DNA from: Zelopaecilomyces penicillatus
Taxonomy: Eukaryota > Ascomycota > Sordariomycetes > Hypocreales > Pseudodiploosporaceae
Direction of reading: 5' to 3'
Length of the DNA stretch: 64,000 nucleotides
Assembly: GCA_005765155.1 (NCBI GenBank)
Contig: VCCP01000002.1
Span: 186,001 to 250,000, forward strand
The notes below the pieces were generated by a model. That model was not told the origin of the DNA and searched no databases. It saw only the letters and a list, made by a program, of their open reading frames with translations. Both the position numbers and the translations under genes were made by a program. Positions 11,919-23,507 of this stretch are shown here, piece by piece; the stretch's first letter is position 1, and each line of letters begins with the position of its first letter.

Positions 11919-14900
11919 GATGGCGGTAGTAGGAGAGGGAAAAGTGGTGAGTGTAGGTTGGTTGTGTTTGTCGAGATGGCTGTGTTGGGAGCTGGGAGTT
12001 GGCTCGGATGAGATCGTTTGGTGTTGAAGTGGGAGTGAAGAGTGAAAGCACACGAATGAGGGGATTGGAGTTGCAAGAAAGAGGGCGACGATGAGCAACT
12101 TATATAAATGAAAGTGGGAAGGGAAGGAAAGAGCAGACTGATGACGGCGATTGCCCAGCAGGCAGCGCCAAGCACAAGATAGACGAGAACGGAACAACGA
12201 CTGGGCAGGTACGGAGGGTCTGTGGAGGGTCTGTGGAGGTCCCATCCATGTCTGGAGAGGCGCTGGAGGGGTCCTGCAAAGACCCGCCAAGAGAGGCAAG
12301 TACAGCGCGAGTATCCCCGGCTCCGCAGCTACAACCTCAGCCAGCGGGAGGCACGGGGACGGGCGCTGTACCTGGTACTGGCCGAGGGACGGGAGGATAC
12401 GGAGGTCCCATAATATCGGGGACCCATCTCGGACCCATCAGGGCCACTGTTAGCCTCATGTAAGAGGCACGCCTAGCGCCGATATGAGACGGTGGGTTGG
12501 TCAAGCAGGCAGTCCTACCGTTGCGTTGTGTGTTGCGTTGTACTGTGTTGGTGCTGCTGCTGCTGCTGATTTCTGCAAAGAGAACATCAACAAACGAGGA
12601 TTGAGGCGCAGAGGGAAAAGGCACGAGAGTGGGGAACTGGGCAAGTCAGCCCTGCTGCAACCTGCATGTGATGGAATGGGGTTGGCTGATGAGGTATATC
12701 GGGGTGCATCGTGTCATTTACAGCCACCAACCATCAAACTGCTCTTTCATCTATTCGCTTTGCCTTTTCTCTTTTACGCGCTGGCAGCTGCACTTTTCAA
12801 ACTTTGAGAGAGCATTCTCCAGTAACCATCTCCTCTTCCTGCAAGCCGTGTGTCACACAAAACCTCTACATCCAAACACCATCATACTTCTCAACAAACC
12901 TAATCAAGACACCCAGACAGTCAGTCCAACATGCCTTGCCTTATCTTTAAAGAACTCAATAGCCCCCCCCCCCCCCCTAAAGCACTAATAAAGCACGCAA
13001 AACCCGGCATGAACAGGGTCCGTTTACTCTCCACTGTAGCCGCAACCACAAACGTCATCGTCCAGTGGGAACAGCCCGCTAAAGCCAGCCTCAGGCCCTG
13101 TAACTTACGGAGTGGAGGGAGGCTATCGGTTGGAAGGGCTGGCGCGCTAATGATATCCTCGACCTGGCTGAGACCACACGAAAAAGACGCCTGGACGGGG
13201 AGAGATGTCATTGAGAAATGCACTGTACAGACGGCTATTGCTGCAGCTGTTACAGAACGGTGGACGATGCAGGTGCTCCGTAATTACAGTGCTCCCCAGG
13301 CATAAGCCCCAGAGTGGGTGAGGTGACATCAACGAAGCCGCGGGGTCGACCGTCTTCACGATGTGACCACTTGTCAGGATACGGGGCAAGCAAGCAGCGG
13401 CGCCACGGGCGTCGGACAACAGCGCATGTGCCTCCTGGACAATATGATATGATACGACACATCCTCGTACATTGCAGCGCATATGTATGTATGTGTATTC
13501 GATCAACCAGTAATTGGCATTTGAACAGTTCGGAGAGAGCCTTCCTCTCTTCCCCCCGCACTTTTTGCGTCAACTCGGTGAGGTCAGTTGCAGTCACTCA
13601 CTCTCCATTCATCAATCAATCAATCAACCAATTAAAATACATTCAACAAGCCTTTCAGTTACATCATCATTCTATGCAGGGCCAAGGCAAAAGCCAACCA
13701 TTCAATTCCGTCCATCGTCATTCAACTAAAAACGGCGCAGTGCAGCGAGACGGCCGATTGGACCCAGCCAAACGCGCACAATATTACCTAGTGGGATGAC
13801 TCAGGGGACAGTGTCGTGCGTCGGACCGTTCGCCTGTGATACTGTACGTCTGGTACCTGTAGGTGCCCGGTCTTTCAAGGGATTTACAGGGATTTACAGG
13901 GGCTGCACCACTAACAGGGTGGCAGGGTATGACGTCAGGTCGGGTGCCTCCAGACGTTCAGCGCTAGCGGAGTGCTGCATTTCAAGACAGGAGGGCATCG
14001 CCATTTAACTCGACACCCGACTGTTGCTGATGGGAATGCCTTCTCCTGATAAGGCGTAGTAGCGCTGAGTCGTTCCCATCAATAAAGTCCACTGATAAGG
14101 GAAAACGGCACCTGCTCCGTTTTAGGCTTGGGTCAGTGAGCCCACGTTGCTCCAATCAGCGCGAGAATTGGTTGGCTCTTGCGCTTCTAATCTACCACCT
14201 TAGGGCGAAGCCGTCAACGTCACCGTGCTGCCCTCTCGGTGGAGAGACCGACGATCAATCTGACGCGATGGAGACATTGCATCATCATGTTCATCATCAT
14301 CACAGTACAGCACAGCACAGTAACAACAGCAATGAAAAATCTGCATCTCCTAGTCAAGAATGCAGGCGGGTAAGGTTTCCATTATGACGTTCATCTGCTT
14401 CTACTAGAGTATCATTTCATTCCATTGCAGGTCAAACAACAACAACAGCGCTGAATTTGATGCCTGCATGCATGCATACCTGGCGAGCGGAATGTTATAT
14501 GAGTTTTGTTACTGTAGGTAACAGCGATAACCCGTAACACTGTGGGAAAACCCACGATGTGTAGCTGAGCGTCGTCTTTCCTACACGCAGGAGGATGCCT
14601 CACATGTCTAAAATAGCATAGTTCGGCTGCTGCATCAAACGGCCATCTGACCTTTTTCACCCATCCTTTTACATGCTCTTTATCCGTATCTTCCCGGAGC
14701 AATATCGAGGCTGGGACGGATGAAAGGAGATGCACATGCTACCGAGCGTGTTTCCTATCTGCCACCAGCCTAATCATCAGGCAACGGCCCGTAGTATGTG
14801 GGCAAAACCATGTGGTTGTCTCACTACCGATCAGCACTGCAACAGCGGCTCTTTGAAAGAGTTTCGAAAGAAGCCATCGTGGTCTATCCCTTTCCTCTTC

Positions 14901-15849
14901 TTCCCGCAGCGTTGTAGTTACTGGCTGGTTGGCGCGACTTCGTATCAACGGTCCGACAATCTCCATACTGTACGGAGCCAAGCGCAGGCAGGGCCTAACG
15001 GTACGGTATTCCGCCGAAATGGCCCACAAGTGGGGGGGGGAATGTTTTATACCGCAAGAGGTAAATACATGATAGGTCCAGTTTGCCCCCACATTACTGT
15101 GTGGTGGAGGAGGTCCGTGAACATACCTAAGTTGAGGCAGTGGTTGAGGGTGAGTGAGGCCTCTTCAGATAGGAACGAAAGCGTCAAGGTGCAGCATGTC
15201 TCGTTACCGTTTTAGGAGACGGCCCGAGTTTATGCGCGAATTATCAGGTCCTGTCCAATTAAGGCTCCGTATCACATCTACGAAAAACTGATACTGTAAA
15301 TCCTGTAACAGTAATTATTACGGAGTAAGGTAACCTGTACTTATTTCAACATACATTCTAGGATTGTAATGCACCTGCACGTTCTTCGGTCCCGTCCAGC
15401 ATTGTCAGGCGTGCACATGGTTGATAGAGAGCAGCACCAAAGATCAGCACCGCCATGGTATGGACCAACAGCAGGGATTCACGCTGATCAATGTTGAAGT
15501 TTTACACATCTTGAGTCAATTATGCAACGACAAGATTGATTTTCCCTGCCATTTTAGCGAAGAGGAAAAAACGGCAATCGGACAGACCAGATTGAAAGCC
15601 CAAAATGGAACCGTAGTGTGGGCGAGAATTCCATTTTGCCGTTCCGTCACTTCTTCCGACACTTTTGGGAAATGGCTTGAAAAGAAATATCGTCATGTTC
15701 GTTGGCTACCAACTCTACGTCTATACCGGGTAGCGACGCCATGAAAGCATCTTTACAAGCGGATACACCATCTTGGCTTCTTGAAAGCGCGCAGCAGTTG
15801 ATTAGCATTGTCTCAATCGATGAGGGGAATCGGAAGGAAAAAGAAAAAT
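11919..15849. other. Long region without a supported gene
   Basis: Upstream of the mannitol gene this stretch holds a CTG-type microsatellite (near 12550), a run of about 15 C (near 12963), a short tandem GGGATTTACA repeat (near 13877) and a CATCAT-rich stretch near 14280. One pyrimidine-rich leader precedes an ATG at 12931 whose 124-codon frame runs through the C tract; I do not accept it as a gene. Nothing else has coding character by eye. Confidence 0.45.
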
Positions 15850-16214
15850 AGAAGTGCGTGCGTTGGAGATCAGGCAATGACGACAATCTTGGCCTCATCC
15901 ATGTCTGGATAAAAGAATTTGTTTACAGCGAAGCGGCAGGTGTCCGTTGTCAGACATGAGCCAAAATAATTGTACGCGGCCTTCTCCCCATGACATACGA
16001 TTCGACATAAACCTCGGTATATTTATCGATTAGCCTGTAGATAATATAGTGTCTGTTGTCCTATTTTTTTATCTACTTTCAAGGCTTCGAATTTCGAAAT
16101 GCCATCGGCGGAACACAGTGATGCTGGCAACATTTGGCAAAAACAAAAATAAAAAAGCTCACAGTTGAAGAATCGGCCAATGCCAACTATACCCAACCTA
16201 GATTCTCTTGTCAT
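15850..16214 (-). pseudogene. Decayed cofilin/ADF gene copy A
   Basis: Read on the minus strand, pieces of the actin-depolymerising factor fold appear in order across three frames. They are a short Met-containing first exon with an apparent intron, then Ser-Ile-Thr-Val. Next come Lys-Phe-Glu-Ala-Leu-Lys-Val-Asp-Lys-Lys and Thr-Glu-Val-Tyr-Val-Glu-Ser, and finally Cys-Arg-Phe-Ala-Val near 15935. The last conserved block, normally Ala-Trp-Ser-Pro, reads Ala-stop-Ser-Pro with TGA at 15872-15870 in place of the Trp codon. At least two frameshifts separate the blocks. A related copy lies 1.1 kb away (16966-17320). An active cofilin gene must lie elsewhere in the genome. Confidence 0.65.
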
Positions 16215-16965
16215 TATATAGTTCTTTATCGTAGCAATTGGAAGAATTGACGTACTATTTTATAAGGATGGATGGAGTTGGTGGATGATGATGATTATGG
16301 CTAAAAGCTCGATTATAGGGTCTTCTCATTCTTTTATGAGGGTTTTAAAGCTAGCTAGCAAGCCTATATTGAAAGTATAAGGGTAAAGAGTTAACTAAAG
16401 TAAAAGAGGAAGTAATAAATGCCTCATTTCTATCGTCCAGGATTGGTTTAGAAAAAAGCATAGTTGATTTGAACAACGTACTAGTGCACATGGATATGTT
16501 AATATGGTAAGCGCCTCTCACTGCCTACCTTAGTCGCTTATGATTAATACATAATACTCGGGCTCCTACAGTGGAGATTGTATATAGGCCACAGTTTATA
16601 CACAGATTATACCTGTTGGTATGCAGAATCTTATGCTAAAAGGGCTTTATAATGAATTGCCAACATGTTGTATAATAATTAAAAGACCCGTTGTTGCCCA
16701 TTTGGCAGCGCTTATCCCGGATGTCATTTACGACTCCGCCTGACATTTTGCCAGAACCGTCTCATAAAACACATCGCTAGGCTCAGTGCCCTGTATTACC
16801 CCGGATCGCATACCTAGCACAGATTGAAAATTGGTACGAAATTGGTTACAAGATGCCATCTTGCTCTTGAAAATTGTGTAGCAGTTAGCCACGTCTCAAT
16901 CAATACTGTACAGTGCAGTGGGTCTTTTGTTTAAAGGGAGGGGGGAGGAGGTGTTTAAATACCGT
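16215..16965. other. AT-rich spacer between the two cofilin relics
   Basis: AT-rich DNA with many short A/T runs and no open frame of note. It probably belongs to the duplicated unit that carried the two relics. Confidence 0.45.
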
Positions 16966-17320
16966 TATAGATGCCTCTTCTGATGATCAGACAAAGAAGG
17001 AAATCTTGTTACCCGAGCTGCTGTCGGCCTTTTTATAATTAAAGTCGTATACGGCAAAGCGGCACTCGTTGGCTGGCAGATTGGCCCAAAAGCTTTCGTA
17101 GCTGGCATCACGGGGTAATTTGGCCTTTCTGGCAACAATTATCCAACTGGTTATATGGTTGATCTTGAATATAATGTAGTTGAATGCTCTCTTATCCTTC
17201 AACTTTGCAAAAAGAAAACCAGGCACAATCAGGCAAGATCGCGATACTAGGAAAACATTAACAAGGTGAATAAAGAATAGGCGAATGCTAACTATACTGA
17301 TTAGCGCTCTAGTCCCCTAT
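16966..17320 (-). pseudogene. Decayed cofilin/ADF gene copy B
   Basis: The better-kept copy. About 79 codons from 17226 to 16990 stay open and match the cofilin core in order. The blocks are Asn-Tyr-Ile-Ile-Phe-Lys-Ile, a Tyr-Glu-Ser-Phe-Trp segment, then Glu-Cys-Arg-Phe-Ala-Val-Tyr-Asp-Phe and Asn-Lys-Ile-Ser-Phe. The frame ends at TGA 16989-16987, exactly where the conserved Trp of the Ala-Trp-Ser-Pro block is expected; the next codons (Ser-Ser-Glu-Glu-Ala) resemble the normal C-terminus. Upstream, after a CTAG acceptor-like site, Ser-Ile-Ala-Ile-Leu-Pro-Asp-Cys matches the N-terminus in another frame, so one frameshift is needed. The position matching the start of copy A reads ATA. TGG-to-TGA and ATG-to-ATA are both G-to-A changes, as RIP makes. 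Confidence 0.68.
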
Positions 17321-18180
17321 TAGTCAGTGTTTTATAGTCATCACAGCTATCAGAGAACAGACATACTATTTTCACAAAGAAGGTTGATAGTAACTATAGA
17401 ATAAAAGGAAAATGTTAAAGAGGTTAATAGACAACCCGTTACTTGGGTATGGTAGAGTATCTATCTTATAGATATATTGTGTACTTCGCTTAGCTGCAGT
17501 CTAGAAAAAGAAAGATTAATGAAACACCTTATTATATATACTTCTAAGATATTAGGTACATGCCACCCTAACTAGGTATATTAACTGCGCGGCAGCGAAC
17601 CGGCCCTTGGTTCGGTGCTAGCTTTAAACAAATACCCTTTACTATTAATTTTATATCTGGGCAACTGGGCTTGCTGGAAATGAATGAAAGCAGGTGTACT
17701 ATGATTGTTTGTATAAGAAAGCTATGTTTAGTGAGGTTAAGCCTCACTACTTATACTAGCAATCTTGTTCTAGCTATCTATAAAGTCCCCACTCTTCTAG
17801 CCCTACGGGCATCCAATAAGGAATGTGCTGATCCATATTAACAACTTGCCTTTGAGAATGCTCACGGAGAGTCACATAAATGCATTTCTTACAGTGAACA
17901 GCTGGAATGGTTGACGTATTATTGTCACGCAGAAAAAAAAACAGACGATGTACTTGTAAGCAGTAGGACGCCTTGATTAAAGCATTACTAAAGAAACCAC
18001 CAATTGGATTTTAAGCAAGTCTTTCTATATATTCTAACTAAATTTATATAGCATAAGGTATACAAGTAAATACGTATGTACAGATTTATAAACCACCAGT
18101 ACTACTGTTGCAGTAAGTGTTCTCTAACTTCACAAATCACCTTCGTCTTGCCTTGAATGGCATGCCAGTGCAACAAGACC
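17321..18180. other. AT-rich region without a gene
   Basis: Low-GC DNA between the cofilin relics and the first small secreted gene. The only GC-rich island is near 17590-17620. No frame is supported. Confidence 0.45.
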
Positions 18181-18732
18181 TCAAGCGATGTTTGATGTAT
18201 CAATCTTGAATGTTGGGTCCTCATATTGCAGGAGATGTTCTGGGATCAAGTGTTCGGCGCGGCCATTGAGATGTGACATGGCCAGATCAATCAGTTGCTC
18301 AGAATGAGGATCAGTGTCGGTTTCGTTGTTGAGCCTGAACCACTTTCCATTGATCAGAGCATGATCGGGGTACACGATGCCCATGTCGGTTTCATCAGAA
18401 GTAGACCTCTTCTTGCCGCTGCCAACCCAGCTTCCGCCAGTAAGAGTGCCGCAAGTCTCGCACCATCCTGGGCCCATTTGGCCGCATTTCGTCTTGCAAC
18501 GTCCGTTTGTGTAAAGTTCGATCCGGTCGCCAATGTGACCGCTTGCGCCGAGAAAGGCGCCGGGTCGTCCTAGGGGGCAGCAGAAGCCTTGGGGAACGTT
18601 GTTGCATACGATGACGTAGTTGCTGCAACCGTTGTTGCCGCCTCGGCTTGCGTAGAAGAGGTCGACGGCGCTGCTCAATTGAGTTTGAGCGAGCAGGCTG
18701 ACAGCAAGGTATTGGAGGGTTGCGAAGTGCAT
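18181..18732 (-). CDS. Small secreted cysteine-rich protein (family unknown)
   Basis: 183 residues, single exon. The ATG at 18732 begins Met-His-Phe-Ala-Thr-Leu and a hydrophobic signal peptide of about 20 residues ending near Ser-Ser-Ala-Val; no ATG lies upstream in frame. The mature N-terminal part has eight cysteines between about residues 35 and 95, including Gly-Phe-Cys-Cys-Pro and Trp-Cys-Glu-Thr-Cys-Gly. A Gly-Lys-Lys-Arg-Ser site near residue 107 is a candidate Kex2 cleavage point. It would separate the cysteine domain from a cysteine-free acidic C-terminal part. A TATA box sits 121-128 bases upstream. I do not recognise the family; a secreted effector-like or cell-wall role is only inference. 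Confidence 0.75.
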   Translation of the reverse strand: MHFATLQYLAVSLLAQTQLSSAVDLFYASRGGNNGCSNYVIVCNNVPQGFCCPLGRPGAFLGASGHIGDRIELYTNGRCKTKCGQMGPGWCETCGTLTGGSWVGSGKKRSTSDETDMGIVYPDHALINGKWFRLNNETDTDPHSEQLIDLAMSHLNGRAEHLIPEHLLQYEDPTFKIDTSNIA

Positions 18733-20749
18733 GGTTGCTTGCAGGGAGGGATGGTGATTTGGTTGTTTTGTTGGTAGCAAGTTCAGTTCTAAAAGAGAAG
18801 ATGAGATGCTGAAGAAGGGATGCTGGTGAATATTGGAGAGGAAATGATTAGATATTTATATATATTATACGTGTTTATATATATGTATATATTAGTATAT
18901 ATAAACTTCATATTCTAAGAACCATCATGGCCATATGACTCGTGATGTGTATGTAAGATAAGCGATACCACCCACGTTTTTGCCTGGTGCTTACCGCCAA
19001 CGTGTACCATGAACGCCAGGCTTGCCGCTTATTATGCAGGCTCACAAAGGGGAACGGGCCACTGCCCAGATGTCAGATCCACCAATAAAAAGGGCGAAAC
19101 TGCAAAACAATTCGATTCGATAGGCTATTCCGCTGCATCACTGCAAGGAGAGCCCCGTTCGATTGAATGCCAGTCTAGGAAGGTACTGATGGCGGGTTTG
19201 ATCATGGGGGTGCTTACTTTGCAGTGTTGGGCTCACAATGCCTTGTTTAAGAAGCTACTCTAATCGGTAGTTCATGTACGAGGGCAGCTGGTGCTTACGC
19301 TGGACCCCTATTTTAGCGCGTGCGGGGGATGGGATGGCCGAAACATTCTGGTTTGGAGATAGTTACTGAATATGGCGATACTGTATTACCTACCCATAAC
19401 TGCCCAATGTAGAACAGCCAGTAAGATTCCTAATCATCAATGAAGAACCACCCCTTTCCTAAAGAGAAAATTGCTAAAAGCTTACAAATATTCCGAAAAC
19501 GAGTTAGTAAGTGTGCATGCTTGACTCGGATCTGCATTTTCAATTGTGAGGGTGGTTCAACAATAAGTAATTTGTTTGGAACAAGCCGGAATACAGCAAG
19601 AGGCATCAACCCAGCATAACCGACTACTCACTATACTAAAATCTAACAGATCCGTTAGTATGAGCACTTTATGCTAATAAGGAAGGGGATGTTCTCGTAT
19701 CAGCGAGTGCCTAGATTGGAAAATACGAGAGATGAGATGGTAGATGTCTTGACTAACAACTTTTACTCACTCTAGAGTTGACGCCATTTGTTTTTTGGAT
19801 TGAAAGAGTCTTCGCGAGAATTCAGTTTGAAGATATTAAATATATACGACGGATGGTTTTAGTTTATTACCATATTGCGGTTTGTTTATACATTCTCAGC
19901 CGCCAGCAATTCAACAAGTCACAACTGTAGCGATGACACAGAGAAGCCCATTGCTCTGGAATATGTTTCATCTTATCTATTGATATAAACCAGAACCACT
20001 AGGGCGTGTTGTGTGATCCCCCTCCCCCTGTCCAGAAACCAAGAGCCGCCGGCAAACTGACGCATCCTGAAAGGTCCAACGACAATACAAGCGACAGCAA
20101 ATCAAATCAAACCTATATAACCATAATACGATGCTCACTCGTCTACATACGACCATAGGTAGTGGAGAATTCGGGATCCCGTCCGCTCTCCCATAGACAA
20201 ACCACTAACCGGCAGATTAGTAGTTGGGTCGGTGACGACCAGCGAACACCGGCTGTTGTATGTTTCTTTTTTGCCTTTTTTGCCGTTTTTGTCTCCATCA
20301 CCAACATCGTGGTGGGGGACAACAAACAGAGAAAGCGCTTCATCACGGCATCTCGCATCATGAAACTTAAAGTGCTTGTCCTCGTTTCAAGAATAATGTA
20401 TGTCTTATTTTGGTCAAGCATTTTAAATTGTGCTGTGATTTACTTTGCTATAAATGGTTGTGCGCCCTTAGATTCATCCCCAGTTTGACAAGCCACAAAG
20501 CTTAATCGCTCTTATAATGTTGGGTTAAGTTTCTATTTTGCTTATCTTTCATGGATCTAAAGACTAATCAAGATCTACTTAAATACAAGCAAGCCCGTTC
20601 CATCGCTGCCAATTGATTGCCTTTCTCTTCCCACTTCCAACGCCGCCAAGTCAGTTCCATATGTGATGAATTGCGACTATACTTTCAGCCAACATCTTCA
20701 AAGTTGCTGGCCAGTTTACGTCCATACTTGAAGTACACACGTCATCACC
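18733..20749. other. Divergent intergenic region
   Basis: Holds an almost pure A/T stretch at about 18850-18905 upstream of the secreted gene. No coding frame is supported. A 108-codon frame at 20162-20488 with hydrophobic segments lacks an ATG at its head and is not accepted. Confidence 0.45.
18853..18860 (-). promoter_or_regulatory. TATA box of the 18.2 kb secreted gene
   Basis: TATAAATA read on the minus strand, 121-128 bases before the ATG at 18732. Confidence 0.45.
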
Positions 20750-21406
20750 ATGTCTTTTTCCAACGAATCGCAAATCGAGCGTGGCGGAGGACCACAGCTA
20801 GATTCCCCTAATGAGTCAAGTCTAGATGATCTCAAAGATTCGCAAGAGGACGTCACAAAGGACACTCAAACGCCTCCTCTGCACGTTAGCCACTTGACTC
20901 TGGATAAGAAACTTTTGCACGAGCTCAACCAACGTATCAGCGAGGCCGAAAATAACACACCGCCAGGGTTTCTTCCCGAGTCTTTCTATCTATTCATCCG
21001 CGATGGCTCTCTACACAGATACATCGGCCAAAGCTTCTGCGCACGAATCTGGTATTTACCCGCCGCGTTCCTTTACATCAGCGTCTTCGTTCTCGTGCGA
21101 CTCACTCCTTATTCATTTTGCGCGCGAGTCATCTACCTGGCGTGCAGAAACGCCCTGGCAGAGATAGGCTCTCTCACGTGGTATCCATTATGCCTGCCAC
21201 TTGTGTTTAGCTTACCATGTGCTATGGAGATGGCATACTATTTGACTTTGCAGTATCTTGGCGAGCTTGGGCATCCTGGCCAGACGTACCCCTTTCCCAT
21301 ACTTTATGTGTGGATGCGTGCTGTCGACCATTGGACGTTACGGTTGTGGCGTGATTTCAGCAGCTGGACAACGCTGGCCCCCTCAGCTAAAACTTGGTGG
21401 GGGTGA
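20750..21406 (+). CDS. Hypothetical membrane protein
   Basis: 218 residues, single exon, start context CACCATGTC. The first 75 residues are polar and acidic (Ser/Asp/Glu/Asn-rich) with a short helical piece. Two clear hydrophobic segments follow, about residues 100-120 and 145-168, with a weaker one near 180-190. The C-terminus is Trp-rich. There is no signal peptide, so it looks like an integral membrane protein with a cytosolic N-terminus. I do not recognise the family. Real-gene evidence is the length, the good start context and a pyrimidine-rich leader. It is the only non-secreted gene in this small-protein island. Confidence 0.5.
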   Translation: MSFSNESQIERGGGPQLDSPNESSLDDLKDSQEDVTKDTQTPPLHVSHLTLDKKLLHELNQRISEAENNTPPGFLPESFYLFIRDGSLHRYIGQSFCARIWYLPAAFLYISVFVLVRLTPYSFCARVIYLACRNALAEIGSLTWYPLCLPLVFSLPCAMEMAYYLTLQYLGELGHPGQTYPFPILYVWMRAVDHWTLRLWRDFSSWTTLAPSAKTWWG

Positions 21407-21911
21407 ATGTATCTCTTCTATTTCCATGGGGAGATATAGAATAGCTATAGACTTTGACAATTGGCGTAACCAGAAGAGGGCTTGTGCATACCTCTCAAAC
21501 CAGTCAATCTCCTTCTTCCAGATTAACTATGATTTTTTGTTTGTTATTGATGAAGCTTCTGATTTCATTCAACGTGGAACGTCTGTGGAATGTGGCTGAC
21601 ACAAGGTATCACAAAGAACCATGGTATGTGCAGATTATTGTATTCAATATCCAATTTCTACACTTTTTAAGTCGCCCTCTCTTGAATCTTACATAAAAGA
21701 GCCTCATGTTCTAACCTATTCAACCTAAGTTTCCATCCTCCTATTGTGATTAGCAGGAAGTCGTTTCAACCAAACCAAAAGGAAAGAGCTTGCTAATGAT
21801 GCTTGCAACTCCAATAGAAGAAGTACAAGTTCACTATTGACCCTTTTGGCATAAGGACTCTGCCCCCCCCCCCCTCCTCCTCCTCTGACGCAGGGTTTGC
21901 GGGTAACAATA
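21407..21911. other. Intergenic region between convergent genes
   Basis: Contains a C tract of about 13 bases near 21864 followed by CTCCTCCTCC. No gene is seen. Confidence 0.5.
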
Positions 21912-22130
21912 CTATTTTTCCTTTTGGCATGTTCCTGAGTGCTGCGGCCAGGGTCCAGTGTACTTGCAGTAGTAGCCGCGTTTGCATACGAAGCTAAGTC
22001 CCAAAAGAAGGGAGCAAAATTGTCCTTCCCCCGGAAGGCGGGCCTCGATCTCGGCCGGGGCCGGGGCCGGAGCGGCGGTGGAGAGGCCGGCGACGCTGAG
22101 AGTGGCCACGATAATGCTAGAGAAACGCAT
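21912..22130 (-). CDS. Very small secreted cysteine-containing protein
   Basis: 72 residues, single exon. The ATG at 22130 gives a textbook signal peptide (Met-Arg-Phe-Ser-Ser-Ile-Ile-Val-Ala-Thr-Leu) ending near Ser-Thr-Ala-Ala. A Pro-Ala repeat and an Ile-Glu-Ala-Arg follow, the latter resembling a short pro-segment. The remaining 40 or so residues carry four cysteines with spacing C-x10-C-x5-C-x12-C, rich in Gly and Tyr. A TATA box lies 147 bases upstream. The open frame extends further 5' but that part reads as leader. Family unknown. Confidence 0.65.
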   Translation of the reverse strand: MRFSSIIVATLSVAGLSTAAPAPAPAEIEARLPGEGQFCSLLLGLSFVCKRGYYCKYTGPWPQHSGTCQKEK

Positions 22131-23041
22131 TTTGTTGATTGGTCGTGCGGTGATGGTGGTGGTGGTTTGGTTGTTTGGTTGTTTGGTTGTTTGTAGTTGT
22201 GAACTTGTGTTGATGGGAGAGAATGCTAGTGCTTGTGGTGGACAAGACTTGATACAGAAACTGGACTTGCAGACTATATTTATAGACATTTTGATACTGG
22301 TTGTTCTTTTCATTGTTGTTATGGGACAATAAACGCCTTGTCAAGTTGTTACAGAAAGACAGTCAGTCCGTCAGTCAGACAGAGAGATGTGCCAGAGCTG
22401 ATTTCCCAATTTGGAAATCGGCCAGGGGAACCCTAACCCACCCTTGCGCAAGCTGGTGTGTGGTACTGTACCCAATTACCTATTCGGGAAGTCTTCGTCC
22501 CTTGGCATATTACACCACCGCAATTCTGACGAGAGACAACACACGGGGATATCAATACTCGCGGACAATTATGATTAGCCGTTCAACGTTGTTTTAACGG
22601 ACTTTCTTATTGAAACTCCGAGACGCATTCAACACCTGCTGAATGATTATTGTATTAGTAAGCTGAAGCTCCCTATTCAAAATACATAATCATCAAATTC
22701 AGTAAAGGCAGTGTATGCAGAGCATTAGATGCAAGTAATACCAGCTCGGTCTATAATCACTTGCGTGCATTAGCATACAACTTACAACGCCGGGTGGCAT
22801 TGGTGGTTATGCTGCCATCAACTCAACCTCAACCAGCAGTCCCGAGAGAAAATGTTGGGCATTGTACAACTGATGAAATGGAAGCATTCTCATACACTGG
22901 TGGGTGCAAAATGATTCAGATGTCAAGATAGATATATAAATTAGCCACAACAAGCCGTAACTAAGTGGCTAGCTATCCTCGACTAAAAACACACGAAAAC
23001 TGTAATGCGAGTTTCCGAAATACAGAATCATAACCCCACAA
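22131..23041. other. Intergenic region
   Basis: GTTTGGTTGTTTGG repeats near 22165-22195 form the leader of the gene at 21.9 kb. The rest shows no supported gene. Confidence 0.5.
22277..22284 (-). promoter_or_regulatory. TATA box of the 21.9 kb secreted gene
   Basis: TATAAATA on the minus strand, about 147 bases upstream of the ATG at 22130. Confidence 0.45.
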
Positions 23042-23507
23042 TCAGCAGTTATAGTAAACCTTGAAGCTGCGAACCTGTTTCTTGATCGTGGTACAACCGC
23101 TATGTTCGCCACTGTAAATCCCAGCGCTCGTGATTTGGTTTTTGCAATTGCCGTCAGAAAACAGAGAAGCAGTAGGTTTCGGGTTGCCCGTGCTTCCCTG
23201 CGTCAACAAAATACTGAAACCCGGTCCAGTCGTGGTGAAGCATTTTCCTTCGCAGTTAAAGTTTGCTTTGGCGGCAACGGACTCTCCAGAGCATCCTTCG
23301 GCGTTGTATACAACAACGGTGCGACTCTCCGCGCGCTGGTCAAGCATAGCCTCGGTATTGTCTTGGGTACTAGCCCGAGGCACTGAAACATTGTTGTTAA
23401 ATGAACAAAGTCTAGAACATGATGATCCCCTATAGATGGGGGGGGGGTAGATATAACATACCGGCAGCAACAAGGGCAGCGAAAAGGGGGAGGTAGTTGA
23501 ACAACAT
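23042..23507 (-). CDS. Small secreted cysteine-rich protein with a truncated paralogue at 25.7 kb
   Basis: Exons 23507-23462 and 23382-23042 give 128 residues; the intron has GTATGT and a TTTCAG acceptor. The signal peptide (Met-Leu-Phe-Asn-Tyr-Leu-Pro-Leu-Phe-Ala-Ala-Leu) ends near Ala-Ala. A short acidic segment follows, reaching Asp-Gln-Arg-Ala. The core of about 85 residues has six cysteines: Gly-Cys-Ser-Gly, Phe-Asn-Cys-Glu-Gly-Lys-Cys, Asn-Cys-Lys, Gly-Cys-Thr-Thr and a C-terminal Tyr-Tyr-Asn-Cys. Beta-rich composition and paired cysteines suggest a compact disulphide fold. A TATA box lies about 140 bases upstream. Function unknown. Its first core half recurs as a broken copy at 25688-25800, so the family was duplicated locally. 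Confidence 0.78.

Noticed and set aside
12931..13305. 124-codon plus-strand frame after a pyrimidine-rich leader
   Set aside because: It runs through a 15-C tract, has no signal peptide, domain or coding bias.
20162..20488. 108-codon plus-strand frame with hydrophobic segments
   Set aside because: The frame begins with GTG rather than ATG; the first in-frame ATG leaves too little, and no splice sites join it to an upstream exon.
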